From Rhodospirillales bacterium (GTDB lineage Bacteria > Pseudomonadota > Alphaproteobacteria > UBA828): 49,579 nucleotides of DNA. Under the pieces are notes generated by a model that was not told the origin of the DNA, did no database searches, and was given only the letters and a program-made list of their open reading frames with translations. Below are positions 25,176-33,321 of this stretch, in pieces; the first letter of the stretch is position 1, and every line of letters begins with the position of its first letter. The DNA is taken from positions 1-49,579 of the forward strand of contig JAPPMY010000279.1 of assembly GCA_028818855.1 (NCBI GenBank), written 5' to 3'. Position numbers and translations under genes: made by a program.

Positions 25176-25987
25176 GCGCCGCCCGCGCCCGACGGCGGGT
25201 CGTCGAGGTTGTCCATGCCCATGTAGGTGTCGAACATGCCGTCGACGCCGAGGAGCTGGCCCGAGATGTGGCGGCCGGAGTCGGAGCAGAGGTAGAGCGC
25301 AAGGTCCGCGATCTCCTGCTCCGCGATGCCCGTCCGCATGGCGATGTTGCGCAGGATGGTCGCCTGCATCTCCTCCACCGTGCGGCCGGCGGCCTCGGCC
25401 TTGGCGCGGACCACGCGGGCGCCGCGCTCGTTGAGGATGTAGCCCGGCAGGATCGCGTTGACGCTGATCCCGGCAGGCCCCAGCTCGATCGCCAGCGTCT
25501 TGGTCAGCCCGGTGATGGCGAACTTCGACGTGGCGTAGGGAAGCCGGAGCGGGAAGCCCATGCGGCCAGCGGTGGACGAGATGTTGACGATGGCGCCGCG
25601 GCCGGCCGCGCGCATCAGCGGCACCGCGCGGCGCGCGCAGTAGAACTGGCCGGAGATGTTGACCGCCATCGTGCGGTCCCAGTCGGCCGGCTCGATCGCC
25701 TCCACGTGCGCGGTGGGGCCGGCGATCCCGGCATTGTTGACGAGGACGTCGACGCCGCCCATGGCCTCCGCCGCGACCTCGAAGAGGCGATCCACCTGGG
25801 CGGGGTCGGCCACATCGGCCTCGATCGCGCCGATCCCGCGCGCACGCGCGTCCTCGATCAGCCCGCGCTGGACGTCGCAGGTAAAGACGGCGGCGCCGTT
25901 GGCCGCCAGCGTCTCCGCGATGACGCGCCCGATCCCCGAGCCGCCCGCGGTCACCACCGCGCGCCTGCCCTCGCAAGAAATCTCCAT
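25172..25987 (-). CDS. SDR family NAD(P)-dependent oxidoreductase
   Basis: A 271-residue classical short-chain dehydrogenase. The cofactor motif is TAGGSGIGRVIAETLA near residue 13, then DVADP, NNAGIAG, the catalytic Ser in NISSTAGRMG and YATSK. The C-terminus SDSGRHISGQLLGVDGMFDT is usual for fabG-like members. The substrate is a small alcohol or ketone that cannot be named. ATG 25987 has a GGAG site upstream. It is first in the SDR/SAM-hydrolase/pentapeptide operon and diverges from the flavoprotein gene across 124 bases. Confidence 0.9.
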   Translation of the reverse strand: MEISCEGRRAVVTAGGSGIGRVIAETLAANGAAVFTCDVQRGLIEDARARGIGAIEADVADPAQVDRLFEVAAEAMGGVDVLVNNAGIAGPTAHVEAIEPADWDRTMAVNISGQFYCARRAVPLMRAAGRGAIVNISSTAGRMGFPLRLPYATSKFAITGLTKTLAIELGPAGISVNAILPGYILNERGARVVRAKAEAAGRTVEEMQATILRNIAMRTGIAEQEIADLALYLCSDSGRHISGQLLGVDGMFDTYMGMDNLDDPPSGAGGA

Positions 25988-26111
25988 CGTCCGCTCCCGC
26001 TCTTGAGGAGGGCGCAAGAGTACCGGTCCAGCTGCGACTTGCCGAGAGCGGCAGTCGCGTTCCGGAAAACGCGGTCTCCCGCCATTTCGGCTGCCGCGGG
26101 CGCCGCATAGA

Positions 26112-27242
26112 ATGCGCGCCATGGAGCGTTGCGATTTTCTGGTCGTCGGCGCCGGCATTGCGGGCGCCTCGGCGGCGTACTGGCTTGCCGGGCGGGGCCG
26201 CGTCGTCGTGCTGGAGCAGGAGGACGTGGCCGGCTACCACACGACCGGGCGCTCCGCCGCCATGTTCATGGAAGCCTACGGCGGCCCGCTGACGCGCGGG
26301 CTGGCCGCTTCTGGCCGTTCCTTCTTCGAGGAGCCGCCCGCCGGTTTCGCCGAGGCGCCGCTGCTCCGCCCGCTCCCCACGATGCACGTGGGCCGCGCCG
26401 ACCAGATCGAGGCTCTCGACCGCTACCACGCCGAAAGCCTGCGGCTCGTGCCCACCATGGCCCGGCTCGATGCTGCCGAGGCCCTGGCGCAGGCGCCCAT
26501 GCTGCGGGAGGACTACGTTGCCGGCGCGGTGCTGGAGGCCGACTCCGAGGAGATCGACGTCGCCGCCCTCCACCAGGGGTTCCTGCGCGGAATGCGCGCG
26601 CGCGGCGGCACGCTGGTGACCGAGGCGGCGGTGACCGCGCTCGCGCGCCAGGACGGCCTCTGGCGGGCGGAGACGCCGGCCGGCGCCTTCGCCGCGCCGG
26701 TCGTCGTCAACGCCGCCGGCGCCTGGTGCGACGCCCTCGCCGCCCTCGCCGGCGTCGAACCCATCGGCCTCCAACCCAAGCGCCGAACGGCGTTCGTCTT
26801 CGATGGCTCGGCGGATCACGGGGACGACTGGCCGATGGTGAGCGACATCGACGAGTCCTTCTACTTCAAGCCGGACGCCGGCCGCGTTCTGGGCTCGCCC
26901 GCCGACGAGATCCCGTCCGAGCCGTGCGACGCCTATCCGGAAGAGCTCGACATCGCCATCGGCGCCGACCGCATCATGCAGGCGACGACCTTCGAGATCC
27001 GCCACATCCGCAACAAGTGGGCGGGCCTCAGGAGCTTCGTGAAGGATCGCCAGCCGGTCGCGGGCTTCGACGTCGCCGCAGACGGCTTCTTCTGGCTGGC
27101 AGGGCAGGGGGGCGCCGGCATCATGACCGCGCCCGCGCTCGGCGCCCTGGTGGCGGCGCTCGCCGCCGGCGAGCCCCTGCCCAAGGAAGCGGCTACGCGC
27201 GGCATCACCGCAGAAGCCCTCGGCCCCGCCCGCCTCCGCTGA
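26112..27242 (+). CDS. FAD-dependent D-amino acid dehydrogenase-like protein (DauA-like)
   Basis: A 376-residue DAO-fold flavoprotein. FLVVGAGIAGASAAYWLAGR is the FAD motif. GYHTTGRSAA, AALHQGFLRGMRARGG, VVNAAGAWCDALAALAGVEP, GLQPKRRTAFVF, DESFYFKPDAG, WAGLRSFVKD and GFFWLAGQGGAGI follow closely the pattern of Pseudomonas D-arginine dehydrogenase. Two residues used there for D-arginine differ: His48 is Met (RSAAMF) and Glu87 is Thr (LPTMHV), as I recall that protein. A D-amino or other amine acid substrate other than arginine is likely. Start 26112 or 26121; neither has a clear ribosome site. Confidence 0.82.
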   Translation: MRAMERCDFLVVGAGIAGASAAYWLAGRGRVVVLEQEDVAGYHTTGRSAAMFMEAYGGPLTRGLAASGRSFFEEPPAGFAEAPLLRPLPTMHVGRADQIEALDRYHAESLRLVPTMARLDAAEALAQAPMLREDYVAGAVLEADSEEIDVAALHQGFLRGMRARGGTLVTEAAVTALARQDGLWRAETPAGAFAAPVVVNAAGAWCDALAALAGVEPIGLQPKRRTAFVFDGSADHGDDWPMVSDIDESFYFKPDAGRVLGSPADEIPSEPCDAYPEELDIAIGADRIMQATTFEIRHIRNKWAGLRSFVKDRQPVAGFDVAADGFFWLAGQGGAGIMTAPALGALVAALAAGEPLPKEAATRGITAEALGPARLR

Positions 27243-27311
27243 CTGGCGTTATCCGGCCGGACGGGATCGAGGCCGGTGGGCGCGCGGGCTCGGCGCCGGG
27301 GGCGTGCCCTC

Positions 27312-27746
27312 TTACGCTGCGGCGGCCTTCAGCGCCGTCCGCGCGAGGGTGTCGGCGCGCTCGTTCTCGGTGTTGCCGGCGTGGGCCTTGACCCAGTGCC
27401 AGGTCACGTCGTGGCGGCCGGCGAGCGCATCGAGGGCCTCCCACAGATCGCGATTCTTGACCGGGGATTTGGAAGCGGTGCGCCAACCCCTGGCCTTCCA
27501 GTTGGGCAGCCACCGGGTGATGCCGTCCTTCAGGTACGTGCTGTCGGTGTAGAGCGCGACCTGGGAAGGGCGGGTGAGCGCCTCCAGCGCCCGGATCGCG
27601 GCGGTCAGCTCCATGCGGTTGTTGGTGGTCCTGGGTGCTGCGCCGCTGATCTCGCGGCGGTGGCGGCCGCAGAGCAGCACCGCGCCCCAGCCGCCCGGCC
27701 CCGGATTGCCGCTGCACGCGCCGTCGGTGTAGATCGCGACGCTCAC
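27312..27746 (-). CDS. rnhA: Ribonuclease HI
   Basis: Degrades the RNA strand of RNA:DNA hybrids. The 144-residue protein has the full catalytic set Asp8 ([18 protein letters not shown]), Glu46 (NNRMELTAA), Asp68 (YTDSTYL) and Asp132 (NERADTLA), with [10 protein letters not shown] before the last. The GTG start at 27746 overlaps the thrB stop (GTGA). The thrB-rnhA pair is standard in alphaproteobacteria. It converges on the flavoprotein gene with 69 bases between stops and no clear terminator. Confidence 0.97.
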   Translation of the reverse strand: MSVAIYTDGACSGNPGPGGWGAVLLCGRHRREISGAAPRTTNNRMELTAAIRALEALTRPSQVALYTDSTYLKDGITRWLPNWKARGWRTASKSPVKNRDLWEALDALAGRHDVTWHWVKAHAGNTENERADTLARTALKAAAA

Positions 27747-28708
27747 GCCTCGATCCCGTAGGCGCCGGGGTCCGCGATGCCGTGGTGAAAGCGGAGCTTG
27801 TGCAGGTACTCGCGCGGGTCCTTGGGGCTGACGAGGGCGCCGTCCACCTGGTTGATCCAGTCGTAGAGGCGGGTGAGCAGGAAGCGGAGCGCGGCCCCCT
27901 CGGCGAGCCGGGGCAGCGCCGCCAGCTCGGCCGCCGAACAGCGGCGCACCGCGCGGTAGCGGGCGATCAGGTAGCGCGCCTTGGTCACGTTGAAGCTCAG
28001 GTCCGGCTCGAAGCACCAGGCGTTGAGGCAGACGGCGAGGTCGTAGACCAGCGCGTCGTTGCAGGCGAAGTAGAAGTCGATCAGGCCGCTGAGCTTGTCG
28101 CGCTCGAAGAAGACGTTGTCGGGGAAGAGGTCGGCGTGGATGACGCCGCGCGGCAGGTCGCGCGGCCACTCCGCCTCGATGCGCTCGAGCGCAGCGGCGA
28201 TCTCGTCCGCGAGGCCGGGCGCCACGCCGTCGGCGCCGGCGCGGCAGCGCTCGAAGAGCGGGCGCCAGCTATTCAGCGAGAGCGCGTTGGCGCGCCGGGG
28301 CGCGTAGTCGAGGCCGGCGAGGTGCATCCGGGCCAGCGCCTCGCCGAGCTTCGCGCAGTGGTCGGGGCGCGGGCGCCGCGGCCAGACGCCCGCGAGAAAG
28401 CTCGTGATCGCCGCCGGCCGGTTGCAGAGCGTGCGCAGCACCGCGCCGTCGCGGCCGTGGACCGGCAGCGGGCAGGGCACGCCGCGCCCAGCCAGGTGCT
28501 CGATCAGCCCGAGGAAGAAGGGCAGGTCCCTCGCGTCGACCCGCTTCTCGTAGAGCGTGAGGATGTAGGGGCCGCGCTCGGTCAGCAGCAGGTAGTTGGA
28601 ATTCTCGACCCCCTCGGCGATGCCCTTGCAGGAGACGGCCGTGCCGATGTCGTAGTCCGCCAGGAAGGCGGCAAGCTCGTCGTCGGAGACTTCGGTGTAG
28701 ACGGCCAT
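27743..28708 (-). CDS. thrB: Homoserine kinase, aminoglycoside-phosphotransferase type
   Basis: ATP-dependent phosphorylation of homoserine in threonine biosynthesis. The 321-residue protein belongs to the APH/choline-kinase fold, not the GHMP type of E. coli. N-terminal [20 protein letters not shown] is typical of this ThrB. The nucleotide lobe has [20 protein letters not shown]. The catalytic loop is [14 protein letters not shown] and the metal-binding segment [11 protein letters not shown]. It starts 69 bases after the nos operon end. The ispH gene often found upstream in related genomes is missing here. Confidence 0.93.
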   Translation of the reverse strand: MAVYTEVSDDELAAFLADYDIGTAVSCKGIAEGVENSNYLLLTERGPYILTLYEKRVDARDLPFFLGLIEHLAGRGVPCPLPVHGRDGAVLRTLCNRPAAITSFLAGVWPRRPRPDHCAKLGEALARMHLAGLDYAPRRANALSLNSWRPLFERCRAGADGVAPGLADEIAAALERIEAEWPRDLPRGVIHADLFPDNVFFERDKLSGLIDFYFACNDALVYDLAVCLNAWCFEPDLSFNVTKARYLIARYRAVRRCSAAELAALPRLAEGAALRFLLTRLYDWINQVDGALVSPKDPREYLHKLRFHHGIADPGAYGIEA

Positions 28709-28777
28709 CGGGCGCCCGCTCGGCGGGGAAGGGAATCGAGGCGCATCCTAGCGAACGCGTGTGGCGGAGGGGAGCCG

Positions 28778-29758
28778 CTACGACGGGGGCCGCGCGTCGT
28801 CGCGCAACACCGATATTTCGGGGAAGCGGGCGGCGAGTGTGGCGGCGCGGGCGGGCGGGGAGACGGCGAGCGCGGTGGAGAGCGCATCGGCCATCATGGC
28901 GTTCGGCGCGATCACGGAGACCTGCGCGGCTCCGGGCGCGGGCCTGCCGGTCGCGGGGTCGAACAGGTGATGGTGGCGGCCGCTCGCATCGAAGGGGCTC
29001 GCGATGCCGGCGGAGGTGGCGACGGCGCGGTCGGCGAGCGAAACGGTGCGGGCGAGGGTCTCCGGCGCGGCCGTCCGGCGGAGCCCGATGCGCCAGGGCC
29101 TGCCCTCGGGATGGCGGCCAAGGGCGCGGACCTCGCCGATGTCGAGGAGGACGTCGCCCATGCCGGCCTCCTGCAGGAGCGTCGCCACGCGGTCGGTGAT
29201 GTAGCCTTGGGCGATGCCGTTCAGCGTGACCGCCATTCCGGGCCGGGCGAGGCGGACCTCTGCGGGCTCGATCTCGACGGCGCGCCAGTCCACCAGCGCC
29301 CGCGCCTCGGCGAGAGCGCCCTCGGCCGGCCCGCGCACATCGGCGCCGGGGCGCGCGAAGTGCGCCGCGTAGGCGCGCCAGAGCGGCTGCACGGTGGCGT
29401 CGAACGCGCCCTCCGTCCGTTCGGAGAAGTGACGGGCCTCGGCCAGCAGGGCGACAAGCTCCAGCGGGGGCGCCGCGAGGCGGCCGTCGCGGTTGAGGCG
29501 GGAGAGCGCGCTCGCCGGCCGGTAGAGGCTGAACACGTCCTCCAGCCGGTCGATCTCGGCGACGCAGCGCGCGATGAGGCGCCGGGCGCGGGCGGCGTCG
29601 GGGCCGTGCAGGACGATCTCGGCCGCAGCACCCAGCGCGACGCCGGACCAGCGGTGCAGCGGCGCCGCCTCCGCGCGCACGCCCGCCGCCGCGAGGGGGA
29701 AGCCGGCTGCCGCAGCGGCGATGGCGATGAAGCGCCGCCGGGTCGGCGCGGGACTCAC
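28778..29758 (-). CDS. nosX: FAD:protein FMN transferase, NosX (ApbE family)
   Basis: ApbE-family enzyme that attaches FMN to a Thr in partner proteins; in nos clusters NosX flavinylates NosR. The 326-residue product starts with a Tat-type signal (TRRRFIAIAAAAAGF), so it acts in the periplasm. Family motifs are LGAAAEIVLHGPD, FSLYRPASALSRLNRDG, VTLNGIAQGYITDRVA, LLDIGEVRALG and ATSAGIASPFD. The GTG start at 29758 overlaps the nosL stop (GTGA). It closes the nosRZDFYLX operon, and NosR here has a matching AGATVT flavin site. Confidence 0.93.
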   Translation of the reverse strand: MSPAPTRRRFIAIAAAAAGFPLAAAGVRAEAAPLHRWSGVALGAAAEIVLHGPDAARARRLIARCVAEIDRLEDVFSLYRPASALSRLNRDGRLAAPPLELVALLAEARHFSERTEGAFDATVQPLWRAYAAHFARPGADVRGPAEGALAEARALVDWRAVEIEPAEVRLARPGMAVTLNGIAQGYITDRVATLLQEAGMGDVLLDIGEVRALGRHPEGRPWRIGLRRTAAPETLARTVSLADRAVATSAGIASPFDASGRHHHLFDPATGRPAPGAAQVSVIAPNAMMADALSTALAVSPPARAATLAARFPEISVLRDDARPPS

Positions 29759-30303
29759 TGGTGCTCTCCGTGCGCCGGCATCGTCGCCTCCTCCTCGTCG
29801 CCGTAGGCGAAGATGTAGCTCTCGGGCACGTCGGTAAGCGCCACGATGCGCCCGCCGTGGGCCGCCACGAAGCGCTCGGCGGCATCGCGGGCGGCAAAGG
29901 GCACCGCCTCCGGCACGCCCATGCCGCCCATGCGGGCGCTCCCGATCACGTAGTGGGCGCCGTCGGCGTCGATCCAGGTGCCGGGCTCCGGCGCGTCCCA
30001 CTGGGCTTTGCCCATGTCGTTCACGTAGATGGCGGTGTGGTTGCGGGGCTCCTCGGGCAGCATGGTGAAGGCGATGGCGTCGCGCACCGAGGAGAACCAG
30101 ACGGGCTCCGCCTCGCCCGGCAGGTGGACCTGCGCCTTGGGCCCCTTGTGGTCGAGCAGGATCATGCCGCAGTAGTGGCCGGAAGCGTCGCGCGTGGGCT
30201 CCACCGGCGCGGGCCTGGCCACGACGTCGTCATCGTCGCCGCAGCCGGCGATGCCGGAGAGCGCGAGCAGGGCGACCGCCAGCAGGACGCACCAGCGGCT
30301 CAC
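29755..30303 (-). CDS. nosL: Copper chaperone lipoprotein NosL
   Basis: Outer-membrane or periplasm-facing lipoprotein that delivers Cu(I) for the CuZ centre of NosZ. The 182-residue product has a lipoprotein signal with lipobox SGIAGC (Cys21). The metal site region HYCGMILLDHKGPKAQVHLP has the conserved Cys-Gly-Met. WFSSVRDAIAFTMLPEEP and IYVNDMG follow. The GTG start at 30303 overlaps the nosY stop (GTGA). A C-terminal run of Met, His and Glu (EEEATMPAHGEH) may add copper binding. Confidence 0.92.
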   Translation of the reverse strand: MSRWCVLLAVALLALSGIAGCGDDDDVVARPAPVEPTRDASGHYCGMILLDHKGPKAQVHLPGEAEPVWFSSVRDAIAFTMLPEEPRNHTAIYVNDMGKAQWDAPEPGTWIDADGAHYVIGSARMGGMGVPEAVPFAARDAAERFVAAHGGRIVALTDVPESYIFAYGDEEEATMPAHGEHQ

Positions 30304-31127
30304 AGCTCCTTCCTCCCGAAGAGCAGGCCCGCGAGCCCGAGCGGCACTGCGATCCAGAGCACCATCGCAGCGAGCAGGATAGCGTGGCCGAAGGCGGCCT
30401 CGGCGCTGACGCCCGCCATGCCGGAGAGCGCGCCCACGGTCTCGGAGCCGGAGAGGGTGAGCATGCGGTAGACGTCGGTCGGGTTGAGCAGCAGGAGCAC
30501 GCGGAAGAGGTCGCCGGAGACGACCTGGCCCTCGTCCGCCACGAGGATGGCGAGGAGCGCCATGTCGAAGAGCACGACGAAGATCAGCCACGCCGCCGCC
30601 GAGACGCCCGCCGCCGTGCCGCGCTCGGCGACCACGGCGCTGAAGAGGGTGCCGAGCGCGATGAAGGCCGCGCCCAGCAGGATCGAGCCGCCCACCATGA
30701 CGCCGAAGGCGCCCCAGGCCTCCGCATCGCCGCCGTCGCCGAGGCCCGTGACCAGCGCGGCCACGCCGAAGCCCACGACCGTGGCGACCGCGAGGATGGC
30801 CACCTGGCCCGCGAACTTGCCGAGGACGATGCGCGAGCGGGTGACCGGGTGGGTCATGAGCAGCGGCATGGTGCCGCGCTCGATCTCGCCCACCAGCGTG
30901 TCGTAGCTCACCAGGAGCCCGATGAGCGGCACCAGGAAGACCGAAAGGCTGGAGAGGCTGACGACGGTGATCGCGAGCGGCGAGGCCGCGACCGTGCCCC
31001 CCGGCGCGCTGCCGACGAAGGCCAGCGTGAGCGCGAGGACGCCGAGCAGGAGCGAGGCGGCGAGCATCCAGCGGTTGCGGACGCCGGCCAGGACCTCGCG
31101 CCCGGCGATGGCGGCCACCGCCGTCAC
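30300..31127 (-). CDS. nosY: ABC transporter permease NosY
   Basis: Membrane part of the NosDFY transporter that supports CuZ assembly of nitrous oxide reductase. The 275-residue protein has about six hydrophobic segments, for example WMLAASLLLGVLALTLAFVG, VFLVPLIGLLVSYD and AILLAAMVLWIAVPLGLAGL. GEIERGTMPLLMTHPVTRSR is the coupling-type cytoplasmic loop typical of NosY. ATG 31127 overlaps the nosF stop as ATGA. Confidence 0.93.
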   Translation of the reverse strand: MTAVAAIAGREVLAGVRNRWMLAASLLLGVLALTLAFVGSAPGGTVAASPLAITVVSLSSLSVFLVPLIGLLVSYDTLVGEIERGTMPLLMTHPVTRSRIVLGKFAGQVAILAVATVVGFGVAALVTGLGDGGDAEAWGAFGVMVGGSILLGAAFIALGTLFSAVVAERGTAAGVSAAAWLIFVVLFDMALLAILVADEGQVVSGDLFRVLLLLNPTDVYRMLTLSGSETVGALSGMAGVSAEAAFGHAILLAAMVLWIAVPLGLAGLLFGRKEL

Positions 31128-32050
31128 GGCGCGCTCTCCCGCTCCGCCCCGCCGAAGCGCGCGTAGACTGCATCGAGGCCGGGGGGGACGATCTCGATGT
31201 CCTCGACCTCGTCGCCCGCGCCGAGGATGCGCTGGATCAGGGCGGGCTTCTCGCCGGCGGAGCAGCGGAGCTCCACGGCGTGGTCGTTGATGCGGGTCGC
31301 CACGCCGGCGCCGATGGCGCTCGCGAGCCGCGCGCCGCCGCCGGGGCGCACGGCCACGCGGATGGTGACCGCGAGCCCGGCCTCGCGCTTGAGTTCCTCC
31401 GCCGTGCCGAGCGCCGCGAGCCGGCCGTGGCGCATGATGGCGACGCGGTCGGTCCCCGCCTCGACCTCGGTAAGCACGTGGGAGGAGAGGATGATGGCCG
31501 TGCCCCGCGCGGCCAGCGCGCGGAGCGTCGCGTGAAAGGCATGGCGCGAATCCGGGTCGAGCCCGCCGGTCGGCTCGTCCAGGACCAGGAGGCGGGGCGC
31601 GCCCAGGATCGCCTGCGCGAAGCCCAGGCGCTGGCGCATGCCCTTGGAGTAGGTCCTGACCCGCTTAGCCGCGGCGTGCGCCAGGCCCACGTGGGCGAGC
31701 GCCTCTTCGCAGGCGGCACGGTCCGCCCCCTTGAGGCGGCCGTAGAAGCGGATCGTCTCGCGCCCGGTCATGGAGCCGAGGAAGGCCACGCTCTCGGGCA
31801 GGAAGCCGATCGCCCGCTTGGCCTCGGTCCACCCCGGGCCTCCGGGCGCGCGGCCCAGCGTCGTCACGCTGCCGCCGTCGGCCCACGTGAGGCCGAGCGC
31901 GAGCTTGAGCAGCGTCGTCTTGCCCGCGCCGTTGTGGCCAAGGAGGGCGAGCCGCTCGCCGGGTGCCACGTCGAGCGTGACACCCGCCACCGCCTTCTCC
32001 CGGCCATAGGCCTTGGAGACCCCCTCCAGCGCGAGCGCGGGCTCCGCCAT
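31124..32050 (-). CDS. nosF: ABC transporter ATP-binding protein NosF
   Basis: ATPase of NosDFY, 308 residues. Walker A is GHNGAGKTTLLK, the signature YSKGMRQRLGFAQA, Walker B LLVLDEPTGGLDPDS and the switch His is in LSSHVLTEVE. After the ATPase core a C-terminal region of about 90 residues is present, as in other NosF. The ATG overlaps the nosD stop as TGATG, and its stop overlaps nosY. Confidence 0.94.
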   Translation of the reverse strand: MAEPALALEGVSKAYGREKAVAGVTLDVAPGERLALLGHNGAGKTTLLKLALGLTWADGGSVTTLGRAPGGPGWTEAKRAIGFLPESVAFLGSMTGRETIRFYGRLKGADRAACEEALAHVGLAHAAAKRVRTYSKGMRQRLGFAQAILGAPRLLVLDEPTGGLDPDSRHAFHATLRALAARGTAIILSSHVLTEVEAGTDRVAIMRHGRLAALGTAEELKREAGLAVTIRVAVRPGGGARLASAIGAGVATRINDHAVELRCSAGEKPALIQRILGAGDEVEDIEIVPPGLDAVYARFGGAERESAP

Positions 32051-33321
32051 CAGCCCGTACCGGGGGTGGGCGGGCGCATGAGCGGGGCGGAATCGATCAC
32101 GCCGCCCGGATAGATCGAGGGGAAGCGGTCATGGGCCCAGCGCAGGATGCGCACCGACGGGCTGGTGAGCAGCAGCTTCGCCAGCGGGTGGCGCCAGACC
32201 ACCTGGTCGACGAGGTCGTTGGGCCGGTAGGGCGCATCGGCGATGCCGTCGCCGTCGAGGTCGAAGGCGGGGTTGTCGCTCCAGTAGTTGCCGACGCCGT
32301 CGGCCGACCACTCGACGTGGCGGGTGCCGACGTACTTCACCTGCGTCTCGTTGGCGACGAAGCCGTTGCCCGCGATGCGGTTGCCCTCGGAGCCGGCGGT
32401 GAAGTGGATGCCGATGGCGCAGCCCTCGAAGAGATTGCCGCTGAGCACGTTGCGGTTCGCATTGTAGAGGAAGACGCACTTGTCGCGGCCGCCGTGCACG
32501 CGGTTGCCCTCGATCCGCGACTTGTTGGTGAAGTTGAAGAGGAAGCCGTGGTCGCGGTCGCCCGCAGACCGGTTGCCGAAGACGCGGAGGCGGTCCGAGT
32601 ACATGAGCGCGTAGCCCACGTGGTTGTCGCGGGAGACGTTGCCGCTCACCTCGCTGTCGTGGGTGTACATGTAGTGGATGGCGAAGCGGAGGTCGCTGAA
32701 GCTGTTGTTGCGGAACGCGTTCTTGCGGCTGGTGGTGACGAAGATGCCGTCGCGGCCGTAGCGCACCGTGTTGCTTTCCACCACCGAGCCCCTGGCCGCC
32801 CAGAGGTGGATGCCGTTGCCGCGCTCGCTCATCCGCAAGTCGCGGTTGCCGATGACCTCGTTGGCGCGGACCAGGGCGTTGCGGGCGCCGTGCAGGTAGA
32901 TGCCGAAGAGGTTGTTCTCGACCCGGTTGCCCTCGACCAGCGTGCCGCGTGCCGGCTTGTCGAGGTAGATGCCGGCGTCGGTCTCGGCGAGGCTCGTGCC
33001 GGAGTTGCGGACGGTGAGCCCGCGCACCGTGACGTCGGGCGCGGCGATGCTGAGCACCCGGCCCGCGCCGCCGCCATCGAGGATGGCGCCGGGCACGCCT
33101 TCCAGGGTGAGCGTGCGCCGGATGGTGACGGGCCCCGGATAGACGCCCGCAGCCAGCCTCACCACGGCGCCCGCAGGTGCGGCATCCAGCGCCTCCTGCA
33201 GCGCGCCTTCGCCGGGCGCCACCTCGATGACGGCCGCGGGCGCGGCGCGCACCCCCGGAGCCGCGGCGGCGAGCAATGCCACCGCCGCTCCGAGAACGAG
33301 CGCCGCGCGCCGCAGACGCAT
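32050..33321 (-). CDS. nosD: Periplasmic copper-binding beta-helix protein NosD
   Basis: A 423-residue periplasmic partner of NosF/NosY. A signal peptide ([20 protein letters not shown] to about residue 27) precedes a right-handed beta helix of CASH-type repeats such as GIYLHGARNALVRANEVIGN and DGIFVTTSRKNAFRNNSF. The C-terminus has YWSDNPAFDLDGDGIADAPY, a NosD hallmark. The ATG shares a base with the nosZ stop (TGATG). A much longer frame upstream is antisense-free but lies over nosZ and was not used. Confidence 0.95.
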   Translation of the reverse strand: MRLRRAALVLGAAVALLAAAAPGVRAAPAAVIEVAPGEGALQEALDAAPAGAVVRLAAGVYPGPVTIRRTLTLEGVPGAILDGGGAGRVLSIAAPDVTVRGLTVRNSGTSLAETDAGIYLDKPARGTLVEGNRVENNLFGIYLHGARNALVRANEVIGNRDLRMSERGNGIHLWAARGSVVESNTVRYGRDGIFVTTSRKNAFRNNSFSDLRFAIHYMYTHDSEVSGNVSRDNHVGYALMYSDRLRVFGNRSAGDRDHGFLFNFTNKSRIEGNRVHGGRDKCVFLYNANRNVLSGNLFEGCAIGIHFTAGSEGNRIAGNGFVANETQVKYVGTRHVEWSADGVGNYWSDNPAFDLDGDGIADAPYRPNDLVDQVVWRHPLAKLLLTSPSVRILRWAHDRFPSIYPGGVIDSAPLMRPPTPGTG

